The notes under the pieces are model-generated. The model ran no database searches and was not told the origin of the DNA. It saw only the letters and a program-made list of their open reading frames with translations. A DNA stretch of 13,606 bases from Paludibacter sp. GTDB taxonomy: Bacteria; Bacteroidota; Bacteroidia; Bacteroidales; Paludibacteraceae. Every line of letters begins with the position of its first letter. Positions within the stretch are counted from its first letter, which is position 1. Position numbers and translations under genes: made by a program. The DNA lies in the NCBI GenBank assembly GCA_028705705.1, contig JAQWCZ010000025.1, positions 1-13,606 of the forward strand, read 5' to 3'. Positions 6,297 to 13,606 of this stretch are shown piece by piece.

Positions 6297-8102
6297 ATGA
6301 ATGAAAAAATCATCCTAAAATTGATTTTATTCATACCATTCATAGTGGTACTTTCCACCGTTTTTGCCTTTAGCGATAAATTGGCAAACGGAGTGCTTAC
6401 TGCCAAGCATTTTTGGTTTTACCTGTCGATTGGTGTTTGTGCAATTGGTATGGTGACGCATAGTTTGTTTGTTTCCAATTCAAAAATCAAACTTGTAATT
6501 GCTGACCTTCTACTATTGTTTATTTGTTTGATTGGACTGCTTCCGTTCCTGTCCGGAGCGGAAGCTGCCAATACCCACCTTATTCTCATGACTTTGTTGT
6601 TTGTGCTGTATGTTTATTTCAGAATAACTCTTTCCTTTGGGCGGGTTTATAAATATGTATTGATGTTGCTGGTAATCACAACAGCTTTGGTGGAAGGCAT
6701 GTGGGGATTAAGGCAGTTGTACGGATTAACCTCATCCCAACACAGCTTGTTTCGTATGACAGGTTCTTTCTTTAATCCGGGTCCCTATGCCGGTTATTTG
6801 GCTGTAATTGTACCACTTGCGTTGTATTACGTTTTTGCAGACTATAAAGTTTGGACAAAGCATTGGAACCAATGTTATCTGTTGTTCTACATTCGCTGGA
6901 TACTGTCGTTGCTGACTTGCATGGTCGTTTTACCTGCACTGCCTGCTACTATGAGTCGGGCTGCCTGGTTAGCTGTTGCAGGTGGTTGCGGATTTGTTGC
7001 TTGTTCGTTTTTGTTGCGAAAGTATCCTGTAAAAGCGTATTTCAGCACACACCGGAAGAAACTGTTAATAGCAATTCCTCTCATGTTTATCTTGATGACA
7101 CTTTGTGTGTATGGGATTTATCAGCTAAAAAAAGATTCGGCAGATGGACGGGCGCTAATCTGGAAAAATTCAGTACATGCTATAGTGAATCATCCGATGG
7201 GAGTCGGGATGGGTAATTTTGCAGGGGCTTACGGTGACGAACAAATAGCATATTTCTCTTCTGGAAAGGCAAGTGAACGGGAAAAACTAATTGCCGGGAA
7301 TCCGGAATACGCATTCAATGAGTACCTGCAAATAGCGTTGGAACTGGGTATTCCGGGATTGTTGTTATTTTTCTCGTTGGTGAGTTATGCTTTGTATAAA
7401 GGGATATGTAACCGGTTGTATGCCCCGGTTGCATCTTTGGTCGCGTTATTAGTTTTTGCTTTCATGTCGTATCCATTCAGCGTGCTGCCCTTTCTGATCG
7501 TTTTTGTTTTGCTCGTCGCGGTGTGTGTCACGGATGTACAGAAATCCGGCATGAAAGGAGTAAGAATGATTGTGGTAGCACCTCTCACATTTTTAATTGT
7601 AGCTGTATGTTTGTATAACAGACTTCCCGTTTATAAGGCTTACAAAGACTGGAGTCAAGCGAAAGTTCTGTATGGTTTAGGATTATATCCAGAGGTGAAA
7701 GAGCAATACGAAAGTTTGCATCCCTACCTTCAAGACAATCCGGCATTTCTTTTTGAATATGGACGGATATTATCGAGGATGGGAGCGTATGCCGGGAGTA
7801 ACGATGTCTTGCGTATCGGAATGAAAAAGAGTTGCGACCCGATGTTTTACAATATCATGGGGCAGAATTTCCAACATCTTAAAGCGTATAAACTGGCTGA
7901 GGAGAGTTATTCTAAAGCAGCTTTTATGGTGCCTCACAAGCTGTATCCTTATTACTTGTTGACAAAATTATATGTTCAAACAGGAGAACAGCAAAAGGCC
8001 CTGAAAACGACAGAAATACTGATGAGAAGCAATCCGAAAGTTCATTCTCCTGCGATTGATGAAATGAGAAATGAGATTAGATTGTTGATGAAGGATTATT
8101 AA
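6297..8102 (+). CDS. O-antigen ligase/Wzy_C-type membrane protein with TPR-like tail
   Basis: A 601-residue polytopic inner-membrane protein with about ten or more hydrophobic segments between residues 8 and 440. It shows the hallmarks of the Wzy_C superfamily (O-antigen ligase WaaL, polymerase Wzy, protein glycosyltransferase PglL): RMTGSFFNPGPYAGYLAV at 153-170, MSRAAWLA at 219-226, and a large periplasmic loop with RALIWKNSVHAIVNHPMGVGMGNF at 285-308 followed by EYAFNEYLQIALELGIPGL. Residues about 450-600 are helical with TPR-like periodicity, as in Bacteroidota members. These enzymes move lipid-linked glycans onto lipid A, polymer ends or proteins; the exact acceptor cannot be told from sequence. 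It starts 47 bases after the transglutaminase-like gene, with a TTGACA at 6261-6266 but no good matching -10/-7 box. GC rises sharply here compared with the preceding genes. A glycosylation role for the peptide or lipoproteins upstream is speculation. Confidence 0.88.
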   Translation: MNEKIILKLILFIPFIVVLSTVFAFSDKLANGVLTAKHFWFYLSIGVCAIGMVTHSLFVSNSKIKLVIADLLLLFICLIGLLPFLSGAEAANTHLILMTLLFVLYVYFRITLSFGRVYKYVLMLLVITTALVEGMWGLRQLYGLTSSQHSLFRMTGSFFNPGPYAGYLAVIVPLALYYVFADYKVWTKHWNQCYLLFYIRWILSLLTCMVVLPALPATMSRAAWLAVAGGCGFVACSFLLRKYPVKAYFSTHRKKLLIAIPLMFILMTLCVYGIYQLKKDSADGRALIWKNSVHAIVNHPMGVGMGNFAGAYGDEQIAYFSSGKASEREKLIAGNPEYAFNEYLQIALELGIPGLLLFFSLVSYALYKGICNRLYAPVASLVALLVFAFMSYPFSVLPFLIVFVLLVAVCVTDVQKSGMKGVRMIVVAPLTFLIVAVCLYNRLPVYKAYKDWSQAKVLYGLGLYPEVKEQYESLHPYLQDNPAFLFEYGRILSRMGAYAGSNDVLRIGMKKSCDPMFYNIMGQNFQHLKAYKLAEESYSKAAFMVPHKLYPYYLLTKLYVQTGEQQKALKTTEILMRSNPKVHSPAIDEMRNEIRLLMKDY

Positions 8103-8103
8103 A

Positions 8104-8125
8104 CAGAATTGAGTCAGAATTGAGT
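8104..8125 (+). repeat. Perfect 11-bp tandem repeat upstream of the RND operon
   Basis: CAGAATTGAGT occurs twice with no gap (8104-8114 and 8115-8125), starting right after the stop codon of the preceding gene. An exact duplication helically phased by one turn would put two protein-binding faces on the same side of the DNA, so activator binding upstream of the promoter candidate at 8133-8167 is possible. A simple slippage duplication is equally possible. Confidence 0.75.
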
Positions 8126-8132
8126 TGGAAGT

Positions 8133-8167
8133 TTTGACGGGATTCAACATTATTTTTACTTTATTTG
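8133..8167 (+). promoter_or_regulatory. Candidate Bacteroides-type promoter for the RND operon
   Basis: TTTG at 8133-8136 (within TTTTGAC) and TTTATTTG at 8160-8167 resemble the Bacteroides -33 (TTTG) and -7 (TAnnTTTG) elements; the second matches 5 of the 6 fixed positions. The spacer of 23 bases is slightly longer than the usual 19-21. Transcription would begin near 8174, leaving a leader of about 65 bases that contains the palindrome at 8198-8221. Confidence 0.4.
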
Positions 8168-8197
8168 TAGTTAAGAAAGACAAATTATTATTATAAA

Positions 8198-8221
8198 ACA
8201 GGATTAACATGTGAATCCTGT
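8198..8221. promoter_or_regulatory. 24-bp near-perfect palindrome, probable operator
   Basis: The outer arms ACAGGATT (8198-8205) and AATCCTGT (8214-8221) are exact inverse complements, and the centre ACATGT (8207-8212) is itself palindromic. Overall 11 of 12 base pairs are symmetric; the single mismatch pairs positions 8206 and 8213. Size and symmetry suit a dimeric repressor such as the TetR or MarR types that control many RND pumps. It lies between the promoter candidate and the start codon. A similar half-site, ACGGGATTC at 8137-8145, sits in the promoter spacer. An RNA hairpin in the leader is the alternative; no T-tract follows, so it is not a terminator. No regulator gene is in the window. 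Confidence 0.55.
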
Positions 8222-8238
8222 CAAAAAAAGAAAATACC

Positions 8239-9297
8239 ATGAAACAAATCGTAATGTTAGCAATTCTCCTCCTGTTGGTATGTTGCTCCCAAGTAAAAGA
8301 CAAATCTGAAAACGAGGCGTCAAAAACCGCGCAGGAAGGGGTAAACCAGGTGACTCCTGTCAAAGTTATTCCTCTTACTATGTCACTTTTTCATCATGAC
8401 CTGATAGCCAATGGAACAGTTTCGTCGGGTCAAACTTCGGAGTTGAAATTTCAGACTACCGAGAAAGTAACGCGAATTTACGTGAAAAACGGCGATCGGG
8501 TTGCAAAGGGTCAGAAAATAGCCGAACTGGATCAGTTCCGGTTGCGCAACACGATGTTGCAGGCTCAGGATAACCTTGAACGGGCCAAATTGGAGTTGCA
8601 GGATGTACTGATAGGTCAGGGCTATTCGTTAAAGGACTCGCTCAGCATACCTCCCGAGGTTATGAAAATCGCGAAAGTGAGAAGTAACTACGATCAAAGT
8701 CTGATCAACTTTCAGGTTGCCGATTATAACCTGAGAAATGCAGTGCTCTATGCTCCTTTTAGCGGGGTAGTCGCCAATCTATTTACCAAAGAATACAATA
8801 CACCATCTGCCTCTGAAGCTTTTTGCACCATCATCGACAATACCCATCCGGAAGTTATTTTCAATATCCTTGAGAATGAGGTTGGGATTGTAAATGTTGG
8901 TAATCCGGTAAAAATTTCACCTTATGCCATCACTGACTACAAGGTAAGTGGTATCATTGCCGAGGTCAACCCTGCAATTGATAAGAACGGGATGGTGAGG
9001 GTGAAGGCAAGACTAAATTCATCAGACAAATTGCTCAATGGCATGAATGTAAAGGTGTTGATCCAGCGTGCCATTTCAAATCAGTTGGTTGTCCCGAAAG
9101 AGGCTGTGGTGTTGCGAACCAATAAAAAGGTAGTTTTTACACTCAAGAATGGCAAAGCTTTCTGGAATTATGTCAGTACAGGATTAGAAAATTCATCGGG
9201 CTATGTGATTACCGAAGGCTTGCAATCCGGCGATAGCATTATATATGACGGCAATATCAATCTGGCGCACGAATCGCCGGTAGTGGTTGTGAAATAA
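8239..9297 (+). CDS. RND efflux periplasmic adaptor (membrane fusion protein), lipoprotein
   Basis: A 352-residue adaptor of the HlyD/AcrA type, which bridges the RND permease and the outer-membrane channel. The signal ends near LLLVCC with Cys15 or Cys16 as the lipidation site; the double Cys makes a slightly atypical lipobox. Then come the first lipoyl half, VTRIYVKNGDRVAKGQKIAELD at 77-98, an alpha-helical hairpin at about 103-165, and the second lipoyl half, LYAPFSGVVAN at 170-180. A beta-barrel (about 205-275, with NPVKISPY and GMNVKVLI) and a membrane-proximal domain (about 280-350, VVPKEAVVLR) complete the fold. The hairpin is short, as in many Bacteroidota adaptors. The permease gene follows after 12 bases, so it is the first gene of a three-gene operon. 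The start at 8239 is supported by the signal sequence and by the leader with its palindrome. Substrate cannot be predicted. Confidence 0.92.
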   Translation: MKQIVMLAILLLLVCCSQVKDKSENEASKTAQEGVNQVTPVKVIPLTMSLFHHDLIANGTVSSGQTSELKFQTTEKVTRIYVKNGDRVAKGQKIAELDQFRLRNTMLQAQDNLERAKLELQDVLIGQGYSLKDSLSIPPEVMKIAKVRSNYDQSLINFQVADYNLRNAVLYAPFSGVVANLFTKEYNTPSASEAFCTIIDNTHPEVIFNILENEVGIVNVGNPVKISPYAITDYKVSGIIAEVNPAIDKNGMVRVKARLNSSDKLLNGMNVKVLIQRAISNQLVVPKEAVVLRTNKKVVFTLKNGKAFWNYVSTGLENSSGYVITEGLQSGDSIIYDGNINLAHESPVVVVK

Positions 9298-9309
9298 AAG
9301 AGTTGTTTT

Positions 9310-12300
9310 ATGATCAAATTTCTCATTCAACGCCCCATTGCCGTATTCATGGCATTCACGGCATTTTTTATACTGGGTATCATCACGTATCTGAATATTC
9401 CGGTGTCGCTGCTGCCGGATATAGCCATTCCGGAAATTACAGTGCATGTGTCGGGCAACGATTATTCGTCGCGTGAACTCGAAAATACAGTAGTTGCTCC
9501 TGTCAGGCAACAATTGCTGCAGGTCGGAAAACTGCGTGATGTTCGTTCGTGGACACGCAACGGCGATGCGATAATCCGACTCGACTTCGATTATGGTACG
9601 GATGTGGAGTTGGCGTATATCGAAGTGAATGAGAAAATTGATGCTGCCATGACACGGATTCCCCGGGATGTGGATCGTCCGCGGGTGGTGAAAGCCAGTG
9701 CGACCGACATCCCGGTGTTCCAACTCAATCTTACGTTGAAGCATGATGCTTTCAGGGAAAATGATTTTCTCGATTTGTGTGAGTTTTCCGAGAAAGTGCT
9801 TAAAAGACGCATAGAACAGTTGCCACAGGTGGCTTTGGTTGATATTACCGGTTTGATGAATAAGCAGGTGCTGATACAACCGGATATGAACAGACTGAAA
9901 ACTGCCGGAATATCACTCTCGGATATTGAATCGGCTCTGTCGGCTAATAACATCGAGCCGGGAAGCATGACTGTAAATGACGGTCATTATGAGTATTCAG
10001 TGAAATTTTCGGCCGTGATGCGAACTGTTGAGGATATGCAGCAAATCTACATCCGGAAACAGGATAAAATTTATCAACTGAAAGATATTGCTTCGGTGGA
10101 TGTGAGTCCGGCAAAGGAACAGGGCATGGCTTATTACAACGGCAAACGGGCAATCATTATGTTGGTTATCAAACAGGCAGATGAAAATATGGATAATCTG
10201 AAAAAAGCGATTTCGGGTGAGGTGAATCGTTTTCGCAGGTCTTATCCTGATGTCGATTTTCAGGTTTCTCAAAATCAAACGGAACTGTTGGATTATACCA
10301 TTGCCAACCTGCAGCAGAATTTGCTGCTGGCTTTTGTGTTTATCCTGATAGTATCCGCACTTTTCATGAAGGATTTTCGTTCTCCGCTGATTATCGGGCT
10401 GAGTATGTTTGTCTCGCTGATTGTAAGTTTATTGTTTTTCTATCTGTTTAAGGTTTCACTGAATGTGGTATCGTTAACCGGACTGATTCTGGCCTTGGGT
10501 ATGATGATCGACAATTCGATTATCGTGACCGACAACATCGGGCAGTATCGAAAGTTGGGATACTCGTTGGATGAAGCTTGTATCAGGGGTACGAACGAGG
10601 TTATTACCCCGATGTTGAGTTCGGTTTTCACAACAATCTCGGTATTTCTGCCTTTAGTGTTTCTGAGCGGTATTGCCGGAGCTGTTTTCTCTGATCAGGC
10701 TTTCTCTGTAGTGGTCGGTTTATTAGTTTCGTATGTTACCGGCATCATGCTGTTGCCTGTGTTGTATAAACTGATTTTTCAATTGAAATCTCCGGTTTTA
10801 TGGCAGAAATTCAGGAAGAAATTGTTCGGTGAGAGTAGTAAAGTTAATTCTAGAGAGGATATAGGCTTGCTCATACATGAAGCCATGTATCATCGGACGG
10901 TCAACTGGTTTTTTGCCCATAAGACAGTTACTTTATTAGTCATGATGCTTGTTCTTCCATTTTGTTACTTCCTCTTTTCTGTAATACGAAAAGAAAAAAT
11001 GCCGGAAATAACCCAAACTGAACTGGTAGTGCATGTGGAATGGAATGAAAATATCAATATCAATGAAAATGGTCAGCGGGTATTGGAATTGCTGGATGTA
11101 CTTCATGGTAAATCGTTGCAAAATGCCGCGTTGGTAGGGCGGCAACAGTATTTGCTCAACAACAAACAGGAATTGTCGTCATCGGAGTCGGAAATATACC
11201 TGAAACTGCCCGGAGCCGATAGTATTGGGGTGGTGAGAAGCAGTATAGAAGAATTTTTGTTGGATCATTATCCGGATGCGCTTGTGTCGTTTTCGCCTCC
11301 GACAACAATATTCGAGCGTATTTTTAATACAGGAGAAGCAGAGCTTGTAGTAGCGTATTATCCGAAAAATAACAGCAAAATGACAGCCGATAATATCAGC
11401 GCCCTTGAAAGTCACATCATTCAACGTACCGGTGAATGTCCGGTTGGACTGCCATTTCAGCAACAATTGAATTTGCATATTGACAGGCAGAAAATTATTT
11501 TGTACGGAGCTTCTTATAATGATATTTATCAGGCCATTAAAACCGGAGTTAAGGAAAACCGTTTTACTGTGTTGCGTTCATATCAGCAGTATTTACCTGT
11601 CGTGCTGGGAGAAAACGACAAGGAATTTAGGGAGCTGATGGAGCAAAATATGATTAACACCTCCGGTGAGATAAACGGTCGGCGGAACACCTTGCCATTG
11701 AGTGCATTTGTCAATATGTCGGTCTCGGAAGATGTGAAAACCATTGTAGCTGGTAAAAATGGGGAGTACATCCCGTTCTATTTTTATAAACCAAAGAATC
11801 CGGAGAAAGTAGTAAGTACATTGAAATCAGTTTCCAGTGAGCATCCCGATTATGATGTATCGTTCTCAGGTACTTTCTTTACAAATCAGCAAATGATCAA
11901 AGAGTTGATGGTGATTCTCTTGATTTCAATCCTGTTGATGTATTTTATCCTGGCAGCTCAGTTCGAAAGTTTTGTTCAGCCGCTGATCGTGTTACTCGAA
12001 ATTCCGATTGATATTGCAGCTGCTTTAGGATTGTTGATTTTACTCGGTCACAGTCTGAATCTGATGTCGGCCATCGGTATCGTGGTGACATGCGGTATCA
12101 TCATCAACGACAGCATCCTGAAAGTGGATATTATGAACCAACTGCGTAAAAGTGGTATGCCGCTGATGGATGCCATACATGAGGCCGGCCACAGGAGATT
12201 AAACGCGATATTGATGACAAGTCTCACGACGATTGTATGTATGTTGCCTTTGTTGTTCAGCTCGGATTTGGGTTCGGAACTTGAAAAGCCGCTTGCACTA

Positions 12301-12402
12301 GCAACGATGGGTGGTATGCTTATCGGGACACCGGTCAGCTTGTTTATCGTGCCGTTAGCCTATTGGAGAATTTATCGTTGCGAGGTATCATTATGTAGAT
12401 AA
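9310..12402 (+). CDS. RND-family efflux permease (HAE1/AcrB-like)
   Basis: A 1030-residue proton-driven transporter, normal length for the AcrB/MexB family, with two tandem halves. TM1 is at about residues 8-30, and the first porter domain follows with DYGTDVELAYIEVNEKID at 94-111. TM2-TM6 lie at about 335-490, including GLILALGMMIDNSIIVTDNI at 391-410; Asp401 is the expected TM4 proton-relay acid. The second half starts with TM7 (about 538-557), then a second porter domain, then TM8-TM12 (about 865-1020). The equivalent TM10 motif is GIIINDSILKVD at 929-940, where AcrB has its relay lysine in a KNAIL motif; here the position reads N-D. The protein would be a trimer in the inner membrane, working with the adaptor and the outer-membrane channel encoded on either side. 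The substrate range is unknown; drug, bile-salt or peptide export are all possible. The adjacent genes (12 and 15 bases away) make co-transcription nearly certain. Confidence 0.95.
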   Translation: MIKFLIQRPIAVFMAFTAFFILGIITYLNIPVSLLPDIAIPEITVHVSGNDYSSRELENTVVAPVRQQLLQVGKLRDVRSWTRNGDAIIRLDFDYGTDVELAYIEVNEKIDAAMTRIPRDVDRPRVVKASATDIPVFQLNLTLKHDAFRENDFLDLCEFSEKVLKRRIEQLPQVALVDITGLMNKQVLIQPDMNRLKTAGISLSDIESALSANNIEPGSMTVNDGHYEYSVKFSAVMRTVEDMQQIYIRKQDKIYQLKDIASVDVSPAKEQGMAYYNGKRAIIMLVIKQADENMDNLKKAISGEVNRFRRSYPDVDFQVSQNQTELLDYTIANLQQNLLLAFVFILIVSALFMKDFRSPLIIGLSMFVSLIVSLLFFYLFKVSLNVVSLTGLILALGMMIDNSIIVTDNIGQYRKLGYSLDEACIRGTNEVITPMLSSVFTTISVFLPLVFLSGIAGAVFSDQAFSVVVGLLVSYVTGIMLLPVLYKLIFQLKSPVLWQKFRKKLFGESSKVNSREDIGLLIHEAMYHRTVNWFFAHKTVTLLVMMLVLPFCYFLFSVIRKEKMPEITQTELVVHVEWNENININENGQRVLELLDVLHGKSLQNAALVGRQQYLLNNKQELSSSESEIYLKLPGADSIGVVRSSIEEFLLDHYPDALVSFSPPTTIFERIFNTGEAELVVAYYPKNNSKMTADNISALESHIIQRTGECPVGLPFQQQLNLHIDRQKIILYGASYNDIYQAIKTGVKENRFTVLRSYQQYLPVVLGENDKEFRELMEQNMINTSGEINGRRNTLPLSAFVNMSVSEDVKTIVAGKNGEYIPFYFYKPKNPEKVVSTLKSVSSEHPDYDVSFSGTFFTNQQMIKELMVILLISILLMYFILAAQFESFVQPLIVLLEIPIDIAAALGLLILLGHSLNLMSAIGIVVTCGIIINDSILKVDIMNQLRKSGMPLMDAIHEAGHRRLNAILMTSLTTIVCMLPLLFSSDLGSELEKPLALATMGGMLIGTPVSLFIVPLAYWRIYRCEVSLCR

Positions 12403-12417
12403 TAAAAACACTTTTAT

Positions 12418-13606
12418 ATGAAATATCAGAGCATCATTTTAATCGCGTTGTCTCTTATTTTACATGCGACTGTTTTCTCCCAACAGAAAATGCTGAATCT
12501 GCAGCAAAGTATTGACATTGCTGCTGATACCTCGTTGCAGGCTTTCAGGGCAAGAAATCTCTATCAGGCAAGTTTTTGGGAATATAAAACCTATCAGGCA
12601 GGACGCCTTCCGTCGTTGAGCTTGTCGCTGACCCCTATCCGCTATAACCGTGATTTTGTGAGTCGTTATGATTCGGAAAATAATATTGATGTTTACCGGC
12701 GTCAGCAATCCTTGTATTCTTACGGCAATCTATCTCTTGTTCAAAATGTGGATTTCACAGGCGGAACTTTTTATATCGATTCGGAATTGGGTTATTTCCG
12801 TAATTTAGGTGATAATTCTTATGCTCAATATACGAGTGTCCCTGTCAGAATTGGTTATTCTCAGTCCTTATTCGGATTTAACCGCTTTAAATGGGAAAGA
12901 AAAATTGAACCACTGAAATATGAAAAGGCTCGACAGAAATTTCTATATGCACGAGAGGAGATATCAGAAACAGTAATTCAGTATTTCTTTAATCTTGCTA
13001 CTGCTCAGATGGAATTTGATTTGGCAGCAGAGAATGTGGTTTCTTCCGATTCTCTATACAAGATTGGCATAGAAAGGCATCGTATTGCCTCTATCTCGCA
13101 GGCTGATTTGCTGACCTTGAGGTTAGATGCGCTCAATGCCAGAAATACATTAAAAACTGTGGAGATTAGTTTGAAGAGAGCGATGTTCAGTTTCGTGTCT
13201 TTTCTGAATATGCCCAAAGATACGGAAATTCGCCTGCAACTCCCGGATTTACCCTATGACTTGACCGTGTCAGCAGAAAAGGCTGTCATACTCACGAAGC
13301 AGAATAATCCGGATTATTTGCAGTACAAACAAAGTGAACTCGAAGCTGAAAGAGAGGTGGAACGAACAAAAAGAAGTTCGGCTTTTGATGCCAGTATTTC
13401 TGCCAGTGTGGGTTTTAATCAGGTTGCGGATAATTTACAGGAGGCGTATTACCTGCCATTGCAGCAGGATGTAGTGCGTGTCGGGCTGACTATTCCGTTG
13501 GTTGACTGGGGCGTTAGAAAAGGAAAGTATAACATGGCTAAAAGTAACCTGAATGTGACAAAAATTTCCGTTCAGCAGTCGGTAACTGATCTCGAACAGG
13601 ATGTGG
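12418..13606 (+). CDS. TolC-like outer-membrane efflux protein, 3' truncated by window end
   Basis: The frame is open without a stop from the ATG at 12418 to the window end (396 codons plus one base), so the gene is incomplete here but not broken. Residues 1-22 form a Sec signal peptide with probable cleavage near VFS-QQ. The rest has the helical repeats of the OEP (TolC/OprM) family: MLNLQQSIDIAADTSLQ near the start, FGFNRFKWERKIEPLKYEKA at about 152-171, and the helix running through EISETVIQYFFNLATAQMEFDLAAENV. The repeat of the fold begins around 280 and contains VGLTIPLVDWGVRKGKYNMA at about 354-373, the usual strand-turn-helix signature of the second half. Full-length members have about 450-500 residues, so roughly 60-100 residues are missing. 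It would form the outer-membrane channel of the RND pump. The start lies 15 bases after the permease stop codon. Confidence 0.9.
   Translation, partial: MKYQSIILIALSLILHATVFSQQKMLNLQQSIDIAADTSLQAFRARNLYQASFWEYKTYQAGRLPSLSLSLTPIRYNRDFVSRYDSENNIDVYRRQQSLYSYGNLSLVQNVDFTGGTFYIDSELGYFRNLGDNSYAQYTSVPVRIGYSQSLFGFNRFKWERKIEPLKYEKARQKFLYAREEISETVIQYFFNLATAQMEFDLAAENVVSSDSLYKIGIERHRIASISQADLLTLRLDALNARNTLKTVEISLKRAMFSFVSFLNMPKDTEIRLQLPDLPYDLTVSAEKAVILTKQNNPDYLQYKQSELEAEREVERTKRSSAFDASISASVGFNQVADNLQEAYYLPLQQDVVRVGLTIPLVDWGVRKGKYNMAKSNLNVTKISVQQSVTDLEQDV

Noticed and set aside
9193..9879. Long antisense open frame (228 codons) opposite the adaptor end and permease start
   Set aside because: It lies wholly opposite two well-supported genes, has no recognisable domain, and its composition is that expected from the reverse complement of the permease.

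Overview
The window is bacterial and almost certainly from the phylum Bacteroidota (order Bacteroidales likely). Start codons lack Shine-Dalgarno sequences and sit behind A/T-rich leaders. There are many short-signal lipoproteins (…SAC-SD, …VAC-SD, …FSC-N). A small peptide precursor carries the NVEALA-type motif known from Bacteroidales, followed by the 6-bladed beta-propeller lipoprotein that usually accompanies it. I cannot name the genus. All genes lie on the + strand; I see no rRNA, tRNA, CRISPR array or intact mobile element.

Region 1 (about 84-1112) is a beta-propeller lipoprotein, possibly the last gene of a preceding similar unit. A 227-base gap with weak hairpins follows.

Region 2 (1340-6249) is the most interesting part. 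It holds a 75-residue NVEALA-type Cys-rich peptide precursor, a strong hairpin just after it, a second beta-propeller lipoprotein, a thioredoxin-fold-like lipoprotein with a CxxC motif, an extra type I signal peptidase, and a 655-residue transglutaminase-like lipoprotein with a discoidin-like C-terminus. The block from 1611 on is visibly more A/T-rich than its neighbours. All its products should act at or beyond the inner membrane. They read as a set for exporting, cleaving, oxidising or cross-linking, and displaying the small peptide. This is an inference from gene content, not a demonstrated pathway.

Region 3 (6297-8102) is a polytopic O-antigen ligase/Wzy_C-type membrane protein with a C-terminal TPR-like region. 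It has higher GC and may be linked to the peptide set functionally.

Region 4 (8103-13606) is a tripartite RND efflux operon: periplasmic adaptor lipoprotein, RND permease and an outer-membrane TolC-like channel cut by the window end. The genes are spaced only 12 and 15 bases apart. The 136-base leader contains a perfect 11-bp tandem repeat, a Bacteroides-like promoter candidate and a nearly perfect 24-bp palindrome, so this operon probably has its own regulator. Whether the pump serves the peptide system or is an ordinary drug/envelope-stress pump cannot be decided from sequence alone.
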